Assembly (NCBI GenBank): GCA_949298925.1
Contig: CASFYE010000017.1
Location: 1-34,878, forward strand
Direction of reading: 5' to 3'
Length of the DNA: 34,878 nucleotides
DNA from: an uncultured Bacillota bacterium
Lineage (GTDB): Bacteria; Bacillota; Clostridia; Christensenellales; UBA1242
Shown: positions 14,904-27,800 of the stretch, piece after piece
Layout of the letters: each line of letters begins with the position of its first letter
Position numbering within the stretch: the stretch's first letter is position 1
Notes under the pieces: model-generated
Database searches by the model: none
Seen by the model: the letters and a program-made list of their open reading frames with translations, nothing else
What the model was told of the DNA's origin: nothing
Made by a program: the position numbers and the translations under genes

Positions 14904-15584
14904 TTAATTAAATTTACGTAAAAACTGATTTCTAAGCAAACTAAACACTCCATCAATTCCAACGATTATATGATCTAAAAACTCAACTTTAAGCTTTTTA
15001 CAAAGAGACATCATGATTTCATTGCCTTTAACATCAGCACTTGATGGCACCGCGCTACCATTAGGGTGATTATGACACATAAAGCATTTGGCTGGCTTTG
15101 TTGTAGCAACAAACCTTGCAACATCATGAGTGCTTACGCCCACACTTTTTATGCCTCCACGCGAAAGCTTATTTTTGCTTTTAATGTTTCCTTTCGCATC
15201 AATGCCAACGATAAACGTTTCTTCAATCTGCTTGAATCTTAAAAGTTCTTCAAAGAAATCTGCAACGTTTTCATCGTTGTTTAATTTATAGCGTTTGTCA
15301 ATCCCTGATTCTATATAATATTCAAACACATTAAACAACAAAGAAAGCGCTTTTGCCGATCGTTCGGTCATATTTTCCTTTAAGATAAGCCAGTCGGACA
15401 TAATGATGTTTGAAAAAGAACCGAACTTTTCAAGCAACTCTCTCGCAAGAATTTTATTATCGCTTCTAGGAAGCACATAAGATAAGGCCAATTCAGTCAA
15501 TTCTTCGTTTGTAAGAAAAAGATCGTCGTCATACAATTTATCAAGCAATTCACCTTTGTTTTTAGCAAAAGTATGATTAGCCAT
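14904..15584 (-). CDS. RadC-family JAMM/MPN domain protein (copy 2)
   Basis: From ATG 15584 this is a 226-residue paralogue of the adjacent RadC protein. The helical N-terminal part includes LLEKFGSFSNIIMSDW. The JAMM core has CHNHP with His171 and His173 and PSSAD with Ser181 and Asp184, then KVEFLDHIIVGIDGVFSLL. Where typical RadC proteins have a PREV segment before the core, this copy reads STHDV, with Asp in place of Glu. The upstream in-frame start at 15611 is rejected because AGGGGG lies 7 nt before ATG 15584 and the predicted transcription start lies near 15605. It is the promoter-proximal gene of the radC pair. The two copies are clearly diverged in sequence, so the duplication is old or the copies were acquired separately. 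Confidence 0.88.
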   Translation of the reverse strand: MANHTFAKNKGELLDKLYDDDLFLTNEELTELALSYVLPRSDNKILARELLEKFGSFSNIIMSDWLILKENMTERSAKALSLLFNVFEYYIESGIDKRYKLNNDENVADFFEELLRFKQIEETFIVGIDAKGNIKSKNKLSRGGIKSVGVSTHDVARFVATTKPAKCFMCHNHPNGSAVPSSADVKGNEIMMSLCKKLKVEFLDHIIVGIDGVFSLLRNQFLRKFN

Positions 15585-15611
15585 CAAATACCCCCTATTA
15601 CGAACAAGCAT

Positions 15612-15640
15612 ATTTTAACATAGCGCCCGATCAAATCAAA
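15612..15640 (-). promoter_or_regulatory. Promoter of the radC pair
   Basis: On the minus strand TTTGAT (15640-15635), a 17-nt spacer and TAAAAT (15617-15612) precede radC copy 2. The predicted start near 15605 gives a leader of about 20 nt holding AGGGGG. The rest of the gap up to 15845 is AT-rich with no gene or RNA that I can support. Confidence 0.6.
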
Positions 15641-15845
15641 GCGAATTTTACTTTTTGATAAAATAAAAAAAATTTTATAACATTTTGTTCAAATATTTTA
15701 ATATAAAAGGATAAACATTAATAAAATATTTAAATTTATTATTTTTATTGCTACTTTTAACTACTTATTCTGCATCATTTTTATAATTAAATTTACCATA
15801 GCAAAACAGAAATTAAGTTTTTATATCCCGTTAAAAAATCTAATA

Positions 15846-15875
15846 AAAAACATCGACTTTTTAGTCGATGTTTTT
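15846..15875. terminator. Intrinsic terminator of the giant gene
   Basis: A 13-bp perfect stem (15846-15858 with 15863-15875) with a TTTT loop has an ACATCGACT core and A/T-run flanks. It begins 3 nt after the stop of the giant gene on the minus strand and ends with a U-tract in that direction. It would also act on plus-strand transcripts. Confidence 0.88.
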
Positions 15876-15878
15876 AGT

Positions 15879-18800
15879 TTAAGCAACTTTACCCCAAATA
15901 TACTGATTTTTTTCTTGATCCCAGACATATTGTTTCCCATCTTTATTTATCAACACAGCGCTTGTAGGGGTTGAAACATTAAAACATTTGATATTAAGGG
16001 TTATTGTATATTTTTGGCCAAATGAGTTATTATGTATTATTTTCCCTGCATAAACAATAAATATTTCATTCCCTTGTATATTTTTGGTGTCGTCTCCATT
16101 ATAGTTTACTATTTTAGCCCCATTACCACCAATAGCATTCTTCTTAACAAAAGTAATTTCTAACCAATAGCTATCATCTGCATTCTTATTTTCTACTTTC
16201 ACTTTACCATCATCGCCGACAGAATTCGCACCTAAATCAATTTTAGGATATACCCAATAATTAGTCGTTACTTGATCATACGAATTCCCAACACTTCCGT
16301 GAATATAAATTTCACCATATTGTTGGTTTGCGGGGGTATCCTTAATAGGGTAATCGTATAACCGTTTGGTTCGATAATCCGTATCTCTTTCTACGTCTTT
16401 ACAACTAAAGTTGTAGCACGACAAATTCACACCGCCCCAGCCGTCATTACCACGACTTCCAACCGATCCGTCACTACTGTATATTACATACGATCCTATA
16501 ATACTAATAGGAGATGTCGGATTTGTTTCTGTGCTATTAATTTGATAGCTATATGCTCCGCCAGCATTACCAGCCGAACCTCCTGTCTCACTACCATATG
16601 TTCCATTATAAGGTGCGGATCCATCTACCGAATCCTTCCCACCTTTGCCATCAAGACCTCGAGAGCCACTGCCTCCATCACCAGCTTTAATAATCCCTTC
16701 AAAAGTAAATTCTTTTGGAGCTGAAGTGATCTTGCGTGCAAGCGCAAACACACCTTGACCTTCCTCACCATCTTTATTGCGATCATGGTAGTAAGTGGTG
16801 CCATGTGCCCCGTTTGTTCCAATGATCGTGCCATAATAATAAACGTCTTCCCCACCAGACATTTCCCAAGCCACACCAGCCATGTTGCCAGTTTCATTAT
16901 TATTGGAACTTCTACTGGTTACATTTGATGTGTCATGTGAAATTGAAACATAGCTTTTTAAATTTGTAGGATTGCTTTCTATCGCATAAGCAACACCACC
17001 ACAATAAAGACTTCTATTTAAATCAATTGTGCCATAAACGCTTGTGTTTATTAGTGAAGAACTAATTTTTTTTGATAAGATACCCGTATCCCTTTCTGGA
17101 TAAATCAAACTACCCGCAATGGCAACATCTTTAATAAAGTCATTTTTCATAGAACTAAATAAACTATTTTTAGCAACATCTTTACGAATAAAATTGATTA
17201 TCTTACCATTACCTGCTAAATTATAATTTAAAGCAAGATCTTCACTTAATGTACCGATCGTTATATCCTTTGTTAAAACAATTCCGCTGTAATACAAGGT
17301 GCCAGACGAATCCAATCTAACAGATAGTGTTGCTTCGCTGTTAGAATATTCTTTATATTTTTTAGTGATCTCGATTTGACTTGCTTGAGGATATGGGCCA
17401 AATGTTATTGTTGAAGAATCTGTTGTAACAGCAGTTGCGTCATTAATTTTGTATGTTATTTTATTTACATAATCATCTTTTTCTAAAGTGTAAGTATTGT
17501 AATTAATAGGCAAAACTATATCAACACTAGGAGCTTTTGCTTGATATTTTAGTTCAATCACAGAAAATGAATCAAATTTTGCTGTTGAGCCATCAGGAAC
17601 TTCAACCGTCAATTTCCCGTCTTCTACAACAGGTGTTACGGTTAACTCGCTTTCCTTTAAATATTCATCCAACATAAATGTAGAAGAATTTATGCTAAAC
17701 AAACCAGTGTCTGAATTTTCACTAATTGGATTTAGAGAAGAATCATAAAGATAAATTGAATAATTCCCTGGTTCTCCATAAATTTCATACAAGATAGTTG
17801 TTCCGTCAACATCAACAATTCCACCCTCGCCCAAATATGCTTCCAACAGACTCATTTGTAATACCCCTTCATCATTTTTATACAAGGTGTAAGAATACAA
17901 TTTGCCATTTAAATTAATAAGACTTTCAGGGAAGATGGTCGTAAAATTTTGCCCGTCTTGACTTACCGAAGTAATAATTAAATTTTTTGAATCTATAGTT
18001 GCTGTGTAAGTTATTCCATTTAAAACAAATGTATTGTCAGTATTTATTTCGATGTCCATAAAGTTGTTGATATTACCATCTTCATCGTAAGTAGCTTTAT
18101 ATAACACTGGGTGCAACGTGTAAACAGTTGCTGTTGCAGGGTTTCCCTCAACTTTTACAATACCTTCGTCTTCATAGGTCAAAGATGAAGATGAGTTATA
18201 CAGCAATGCTTTTCTTGTTATAGTCAGCGAATTCAAATTATCATCAAGGTCAAAAACAAGTTCTCTGTTTGTTGCTGTTGGCATAATAGATTTTGTTGTG
18301 TCATTAACCGTGTATACTGTCGCATGGTCATCCTTAATTTTAAAGGCAATTTGATCAACATACCCATCGCCGTTGCTATCATTAAAATTGATGGCATCTT
18401 CCCACTCTGCTTGACTTATAACAATTTTTGAAATTGAAGAAACTTCTCCATTAAAGGTTAACGTGCGATTTTCGGAATCAGTCATTATTGCTTTAGCTTT
18501 GCCATCGACTATAACTAGAGAAGGGTCAACACCTTCTTTTACATCAACATTCAATTGCTTGTCACCAGAATCTAAAGTTGAGTAAGAATATGTAGCAAAA
18601 TCGTCTTCAAGATAATTTGTTATTTCATCTCCTGTATTATCAAAATGGAATGTATATTTAACCTCTAATGCCAGATCGTTGAATTCTGGGTTGCCTAATA
18701 AATTTCCCCAGGTCCAAATGCATTCCAACAATATTGTTGTAATTTTAGAATCTTCATTATAAGTCATTTTTGCTGTTACATAACATTTGTTCGATGAAAG

Positions 18801-21800
18801 TAAGCCGAACCTAAACTCACCCGTCGATTGAGCCTGTTCCTTAACATTTAAAATCTCCCAATCGGCTCTAAAACCATCCGTATTGTCATATTTATATGAA
18901 ACATCAAACGAAGACAATTTGCCTTTTATTTGGAAAGAGTTTGTCAACTTATGTGAACCTGAACCGCTACTAGAATGTCCCCCTTCAACTGCATAACTTT
19001 GTAGCCAAGGTCTGTCAGTATTTGAAAAATATGTTTTTTCGTTTTTCGTAGATATACTTTCAACCTGAGAGGATGTGTTTAAAACTATGCTTTGTGTCGC
19101 GTCGATCGTATCCCCTTCATTTATGATAATCGAAACAGATTCTTTATTTTTAAAATTATTATAAACCTCTTCTGCGTCGCTACCAGAATAAGAGAAATAA
19201 CTAAGTGCTCCATTAGTACCTATAAAGTATGTAAACACTTTGTCCCCAATCTTATATTGACCACCTCCAGTCAATCCACTAGTATCACTATAGTATATCT
19301 TAACTGTGCCTTTATCGGCAGTTTCACCCTCTTCAAAAATCAAGGTGCTTGCATTTAAATACTGCTCTATCGTTTCATCGTCTTTTAATGCTTTAATGGT
19401 GTAAGAAATATTTGCAAGGCCATTAACGCTTTTTACAGGAACGTATTTAATGCTTACACTAAGCTCTTTGCCCTCATTGCCATCAACAATGGAAACGTCT
19501 GCCCAAGCATTTGAAATATATTCTTTATTATAATTTGAATTTAAAACAACATTGAATTTGTATCCTTGCGCTACTAAATCTGATACTGTTTGACCATCTA
19601 TTTCGACTATTCCTTCAACAGTTGACGTTTTTGTTTGATTGTTTACAGAATTCGTAAATCCATCGGCATCTTCAACAAAAGCATACGCATTCCCTGCGAT
19701 CATAACATTTTGGATATTCCCTGAAGATGATGTTGTGGTTGAAGATGAGGTGCTGTTTGTTGAAGGTTCAGTATAGCCTGTGCCCGCATATCCTTGCGAC
19801 TGAGTCGCTTGTTGAGCATAATAATTTTTATTGGTTTGATAAGTAGTGCCCTCCTTGTGCAAGCCATTGATGTCAACCACACTCCAATAACGAGTCTGCG
19901 TTTTGGTTATCTGATTAGCATACATTATTGTTCTAGTGGATTTGATGTAGAATTTTGTCATTGCCCCAAGTTCGTCAGTTTCAGCTATGACAACATCATT
20001 TGATGGAGCTATATTATATATTTTTATATCATCCCCATGTAAACCTATATAACTCGCAGTCGCACTAGAACTGTTTATTGGTTCGTTGTCAGGAGGAGTA
20101 ACAGTTACCGATTTCGCGTCAGTTGAAAACATACCATTTTTATAAACGGAACCTGTTGCAGAACATGAAGAGCCAATCTCGTCCAAACTATCACCATTTA
20201 AACCAATTTGGCTGACATAAACATTTACAATACCATCGGAATTATTCTTATACCATATAGTTGTCGTATTAGCGTTGCTTATTACTACACTATTTACAGT
20301 ATATCCTTCTTTTTCACTAGTAGAAAATGCTGTATGCATCCCGTCCGTCGAGCCGAGGGCTTCGATAAAGCCTGTGTTTGTGCAACGATCAACAGTTCCT
20401 TCGGTGTATGCAACAATACCCGCTGCTTTGGAAGAACCTGATGTAGCATTTATTTTTTTATTCCCCGCTTTAATCATTGAAGTGTTATAACAATTAGAAA
20501 TGCTTCTGGCCGTGTTTGTCCAACCAACAATGCCCGCTGCACTATAATTGCCACTCTTGTTTGTCCAAAAGTTAGCTTTTTCTTGATCTGGTATACCACT
20601 ATCTGTAATTGTATATCCATTAAACACGGTGTTTTCGTTTCCACAGTTTGAAACAGTACTATCTGTAGCACTAGCACTCCAACTGCCGACAACACCTGCC
20701 ACATAACCGCCACCGCCATTCGCGTTTTTGTTTACAGCATTGATAGGTGCATAGTTAAAGCAATTTGTAATGCTTGTGCCTACTGATTTTCCAACAACTC
20801 CTCCGATGTCGATTCCATCACAAGTCACATCCATCTTCACGTAGTTTTTGCAACCGTCGATAACCCCATTATCACTAGCATGGGCAAAAACACCACCAAT
20901 GTATTTATCTGTAATTGATGAAGCACTATAACTCAAAGTTCCTGAGGCAATTACGTTTTCAGCTTCGCCGGTCACCTCTAACGCCACAACAGCGCGTTGA
21001 TTAGATAACACATCTTTATTAATTTTTAACTCATCATCCACAACTCCTAGCACAGCATCCATAACTCTTAGATTCGAAATATTTTGAACTTCGCTGAACA
21101 GTGTATAAACTTTCAAATTGCTGATTGTATGGCCATCGCCGTCGAAATTTGGAACACTTTTAAAATTAATGTTACCGTTTAATGAGCTTGAATATGTCGT
21201 CTTTGCAAGGTCGATGTCATTAACCAATTTGTAATTTATTTTTGGGATGTTTGTGCTGTTTTCGATGTTTGTGTCACTTGCTTGTTTAAGTTTTGTTATG
21301 TTAGGAATAAGGTCGTAGGTTATTCCGTCTACTGTTTCTCGAGTAGTGTAAGCTTTAAAAGCGCCAAAATTACGCACTGGATAGCCATAGTTTACGCTTG
21401 CATCTTTCGACCAACCAGAGATGTCAATGGAACCCACACTTTTTCCTATTTTATCATAATACGCAGGATAAATCCAATCAGATGATTTTATTTGAGTTTC
21501 TGTCTCATCTTCTTTCACCTCTTTCCCATATGCATCTCCCATTGCGTCTGGGTCATATGAAAAGCCTGCTTTTACACTTGAACCACTTATACCTATTGTT
21601 ATTGTTGAAGCTGGTGCTGTGTTTGATGAAGTATAGTCATTCCAGCCGACTCTTGAAATCGTGTAACTGTTTGAAATGCTTGTAGAAGTTGTCCCATTTA
21701 CAAACGCAAAAAGGTTTGCGTCAATGTAAGATGTAACATTGCCAGAAGTGTAGGTGTTGTTTATGAATATCTTTTTAGTGTTTCCTGTTAGAACAACTGC

Positions 21801-24800
21801 CACAGCTGACGCTGTTCCTCCGTTTCCTGCCCTATAAGTCACATTAAGTGACGATGAACATTCATTAATATATCCCGACGCCATGCTTCCCACAATTCCA
21901 CCAACGTTTGCTGTCACGGTTCCTCCAACAGACAACGTGCCGGAAGAAATGCAGGCATAAACTATGCCACCATTCATGGTGTCAACAATTCCACCTCTGT
22001 TTGTGTCACCTTCTTTCACGTCTTTTGGATTATCTCCGGAAGCAGTGTCTTTATAAGTGTCTTCATATTCCAACACGGTATTGACACCAGAAATAAAGCT
22101 GTGTTCGTTTAAAGTTGTTAATGTGTCATTTTTCATCACCACCCAATCTCCGATAAAGGCATAAGGGCCAGTTTGTGTTCCTGGATATTGCGTGGTGTAA
22201 TAAGTTATACCGTTAGTCGAATAAGTTGTTGAAGTGCCATCATTAATGATAGGATTAAGTTTCGTTCCCAAAACTCCTGCTACAACCGAAGGAGTACCCG
22301 AAGTTAACTTGGCAATAATAGTAGTGTTTTTTGTCGTTGTGTCTAAAGCAGAACTTGAAGCAGTCGCAGTGCCGTCTGCCTCTGTGACATTTGGAGAATA
22401 GCCTGAAACGCCTGTGGTATAGTAATTCAAATCGATTGCATTGTCGCTTGTTGCAAGCACTAATTGTGAAGAATAATAGTTGTTGTCTTCATAAACAACT
22501 GGAGAATCAGCATTTCCGACTCCGGCCGGATCATCTGAAGGAACAGCATCGCCGACCATCGCATCTGCAAAATGTGAAGCACCAGAACCTGAAGTAGTTG
22601 AACCTGTAGTAGTTGTATTTAAAATGGCTCGAAGTTGATTGTTGTTTGTAAACGCAACAACGTTTTCACTTATAGTCGTGCTTTTTGCATTTGCATAGAC
22701 ATACCCAACGACTCCGCCGAAATAATATTTGTTAAGGCTATTAAACTTTGTCTCTTCTGTTGTCGTTGTCGCTTCTGTTGTGTAAATCACATCTCCGTAG
22801 GTTTTGTTAGAAGAAATTGTGGTTTTAATATTTGTGTTACCCGTGTCTTTTTCAATTAAGCCTAAAATACCACCAATTATATGATCACCTTGATTACTTG
22901 TTTCACCATAAACTTTGATTGCCCCAGAGAAGACGTTTCGAGAAATTGAAACCTCAGCTATTGCTGGAGGAATTTCTGTCGAATCAGTGTTTGTCAATTC
23001 CCCAATCAATCCACCTGCATACAAAGTCTTTTCGCTAACAAAAATGTTTACATCGCTCGCAGAACTTTCTATTTTAATAAGTGTCTTATCGCTAGACGTC
23101 TTGTCTTGAGACATCTCTACTTGCCCAAGACCAATCATTCCACCAACGCTTGTGCTACCTAAGTCAGCGTTTCCAACAGCAACGATGACTGCCTGATTGT
23201 TGATGTAATTTGAAATTGAAACAACACCCGAGCCAGTCGTTTGCCCAATAAGTCCACCAGCATTAATAGTTGTCGCATTTAGTAATATGTTTTCTTGTGC
23301 AGTGTTAATTTTGAAAGAAGCCGTGTTAGGGTCTGTTGAGTCATCCTTCCCTTCAATTGCTATTGTCCCTGAATCGTTTGACCCTACTAGCGCTCCCGCA
23401 TTGATAGTTGTGGCTGTAAATAACATTTCTTTTACTGCGCTCGCTTCAAAATTCTGATCGTTAATCGACGCACTTGCTGTTTCGCTAACTTTAAACGTTT
23501 TAAAGGAAATGTCAACATTGGAGATGTTTAACACACCTTGATTTTTGCCGACTATTCCTCCTATATTTGCAGTTGTTATAGTAGCTGTGTTATTAACCGA
23601 AATATAGCCTTCTATTTTAAGTTGCTTGTTTGTTGAAATATCTATCCTGCTTCCTGTTGCTACACCACCAAAAATCATTCCTGCAGACAATTCATTGTGA
23701 TCTTTGTCTAAAACAATGTCAGATCCGATTTGAGCGTTTTCGCCGTCTGCGACAACATTAAATTCACCATTAAAGCTTCCAACAACACCGCCAGCAAATG
23801 TTCCTCCGCCTTCTTCTGTTCCAACTTCTGTTCCAACATTTATGTTTACTTTAACACTTTGTGAATAAGATGTTTGTTTTTGAAGTGTAAAAGTTGTGCT
23901 GATTGTTTCAATCTTTCCAAACAATCCGCCAACATAAACTGATTTGTAGTTGTTAGTAGTGCCGTTTACTGAGATTCCAGAATCAAAAACAGTGTTGGTT
24001 CCGTCTCCTCCTTCTGGGAATTGTGAAGTTATGTTTTGCGGTAATTTAGCTGAAATGCTTACACCTGATGGAGTAATCTTATCATCCTCCAAAGTATTTT
24101 TAATTATTCCAACGTATAAACCTGCATAAATGTTTGCTTCAGACGATGATGTACCGCCACCAGAAATTTTAAGAAGATAGCTACTCTTGTTTTTATATAT
24201 TAAGTCATTGTGCTTAATTGTTATGTTTTGCACGCGCAAGGATTCAAAATTTGAAGATTGAACAAGCTCTCCTACAAGCAGTCCAGCGCTTATGCTTTCA
24301 CCTGAATAATTGAAGGTGACTATTGCGCCTTCCGTGCCAACCGGCTCGTAAGAAAAGCACATAGTAATTCCAATAAAGTTGCAGTTTTCAGCACTTGGTG
24401 CGATGAGACCACCTGCATTAGTTTTAACATCTAATTCTACTTTGTCAACGAACCAAAATCTGACATTGACGAAATCTACATCTTCTATGCTGTTTGTAAT
24501 GAATGGACTGCTTATTAGTGTAGTCGTAGTTCCTCCATCAGTCTCTGTTTCTGTTCCTAAAACAACCACATTAAGATTTTGGAAAACGACTCCTGATCCA
24601 ACATTTTCAAACATCGCTTTGTTAATAATGATTCCCGGATAGCTGTTGTTTAATGCCTGTGTTGAATCATAGTCTAAAGATTCAGGTTCGTAAGGATTTG
24701 TTGAACCACCTGCGCTTTCAGTAAACCAGGCGCTGTCAGATGCTCCAATGAGTCTGCCGAAGAAGTTTGAAACATATGCGGACTCTGATGTTGTTATATC

Positions 24801-27800
24801 TGTCAAGTCCACATAAGCATAATAAACATCACCGTTACCATTGATGCCTCGTCCTCTAACTCTTACTTCTATTGAAGAATTTTGCATGAGTCTTAAAACT
24901 TTATCTGCGTTGTCTTGATCAAGATAGACGTAAGTTGGAGAACTCGTCAAATTTATTGATGGGAACAACTTGTCCGTGGTATGGATCCAATTTGCTATAT
25001 CCCACGCATTTGAATTAATAAATGCCCCATTTGTAACCATATACCCACTTTCAGGGTTAGCAAACGTGCTTAGCGATTGAACTTCAAACACAAAGTCTGC
25101 ATCTTTTTTATCGTCAGATTCGCTGTTTTCTTTGTAAACACCACTCTCGACGTCGACAGAAACCACACCAGAAGAGTAGTTGCCCATATATCCGTAGGAT
25201 TTTTTGTTGTCAGAATTTTCTATAGTCGAAAAAACTTGACAACATATAACATTGTTGCTTTCGCCCACAAGAGAATTGATGGTTACAATTTTATTTGTTG
25301 AAGTCGATTGATAGTTTTCACCTAATATTCCATATTCATTAAACGAATTGACAGCCGCCATAGTCAATTTTACGCAACTATTTTTAGTTTCGCCATAAGG
25401 GATAAATCTGCCAAACAACCCACCGAAGTTTGTTGCGACATTGCCTGTGTTGGCCCCGTTTGCAAACACATCACCTGTTGCATAAACCTCGCGCAAAATC
25501 ATTGTCGTAGAAATCATCGAGGAATTTGCACCATCTTCAACAACAAAGTCTGTCCCCTCAACTGAAAAAGCTCCACCTGCGAGTCCACCAGCATATCCAT
25601 TAGATGAACTATTAGGATTGATTGCGTTCAATTTGCTGTAAGCGACATAAACACTACCGTTGCCAAAAACACCGAAAAGCCCGCCGACATACAACGGCTG
25701 ATATGCGTCAGTGGAAGTGGATGTGTTTTCAAAAAGATCAAGAACGCCTCGCTCTGCATTTACATTGCCGTTTATGTAATAGCTTGCCATACTGTTTTCA
25801 ATTTCATCTTGCAACTGTTCATCGTGTTGAGTGAACACTTGATAGAAATCGCCGTTTGCTATTCCAACAAGTCCACCTGCAATAAAGTTGTAAGAGAGAA
25901 TTTTTGCGGTTATATTTTCACCATGAGAAACGTAAACGCCGGCATCTTGAACCTTTGTTTGAATGCCCGTGTAGCCAAAAGCTCCACCAACGACTTCACC
26001 TCTTACTTCAAGAGAGTTTAGCACTCTCAAATGCGAAACTTTGTAATCAACGTTTGTAAGCGCTGTTGAATAAGTGTAATTGGTTTGATTGTGTAAAGAA
26101 TAATTGTAAATATCAACATATCCTGCGATTGCACCCGCAAATGAAGCAAGTCCAAATCCGTCATCAACTTGTGACGCGCTGTAAATTTTAGCATCGTTTT
26201 GTCTTGCATAATCGCGTATTTTTGCTGGGTCAAACGACCAACCAGAGTGTGAGTAAAGCTCAGATGAAGAAACATTGGTGTTAACATTGTAATAATTGCT
26301 TTGAACTGTTGCACCAGAAACAGTCAATCCTATGAGTGCGCCATCGCCAATAGATGCGCCAACAATGCCACCGGTGACATTTCTTCCATAGATACCACGT
26401 TGTTGAGTTTGTTCTGTTGTTTCACTTTGAGTCATATTTACGTTGATAATCTTTGTGTCCTTTGCAAAACCAACAAGTCCACCTACCATGACAGACGAAC
26501 CTGCTGCAACGGAGTCGATTTCAATGTTTAAGTTTTGTATTAAAGCTCCATCGGCACTGCCAAACAATCCAACAGCTTTTTCATCACTTGAAAGGGAGAT
26601 GTTGTTTATTGTAAATCCGTTTCCATCAATAACTCCTTTGAACGTCTTGTTTACAGATTTTATTTCAGCATTTCCAAGCGCATTGTTAAGTTCTGATAAA
26701 TCTATATCGGTTGTGAAACGATATGCGCCTAAAATTTCCGTTTCAGTAAATTGACTAGACAACGCAGTTGAAGTCGAATCTCCCATTGCCTCTTTAAGAT
26801 CTTGCGCAGAATTAATTAAAATAGGATTTATTTCTTCGCCATACGAAGTGTCATAAACTTGCGCGAGTGAGTCATCTTGATTTTTTAAAGTTGAATATGG
26901 CAAGAAATACTCTTCATCTGTTTCTGATGCCACATAATATCTATGAGAAATTGTCATTTTGGTCAAACTGATCGGTTCGATACCATAACCATCAACCATT
27001 TTCCAAACACCATCGTCGACACCCTCTTCAGTGTTGAAAACAAATCCATAGTAAGCATTTTGATTGCCCACTTCTTCCTTGTTGATCAAGTTTGCTTCAT
27101 TCAAAGCAGACTGAACGTCGCCTGATGAATCAAATTCTTGATTTACAGTGTAATAATAACTCAGTTCTATTGTCCCGGTGTTGAGCGAATTCCCAACAGA
27201 ATCAACACCTGAAAAGTTTAATTGACGGGCATTGTTTGACTCTACCGTTGACGCGGTATAGCTTGTTTCGATCCTACCCTCATTGATATAAACAAATCCT
27301 GCACCAACTATGCTGTTTTCAACTTTTGAATTTGAAATTAATATGTTGGAGTAGCCATCACTTATCTCACCGTTTTGTGAGTTTTCTACCACAAATCCAG
27401 CAACGATGCCCTTTGAAGTTATGCTTGAACCTGTCCTATGATAAAGCGCATAACCTTCTACTAAATCGTCTTCGCCGGTTATTCCTTGAATTCCAGATGC
27501 TCGTATTTTACCAGAGTTTGACACTACAAATCCGGCAGTTTGCGATTTGTCTGACGAAGAAAGATTGGTGATTTGAACGTTGGTTGCACCACATGAGGCG
27601 ATTTCGCCAGCATTTGATATCACAAACCCTGCAACATTGCCTTGAGCTGAAAGTTCAAACAACTCTAGTTCGCGGACAGAGTAATCGAAATAATTCGTTT
27701 CGCCAACTTGCTTGCCAATTAAAATTATGTCTTCGCCACCAACTTTTGAATTGGTGATAGAACCACTATTTTCAACAACAAACCCTGCCACTCTACTTTC

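Noticed and set aside
15612..15845. A small gene or RNA in the longest gap
   Set aside because: Only AT-rich sequence with the radC promoter and the giant-gene terminator at its ends; no frame with a ribosome binding site and no stable fold noticed.
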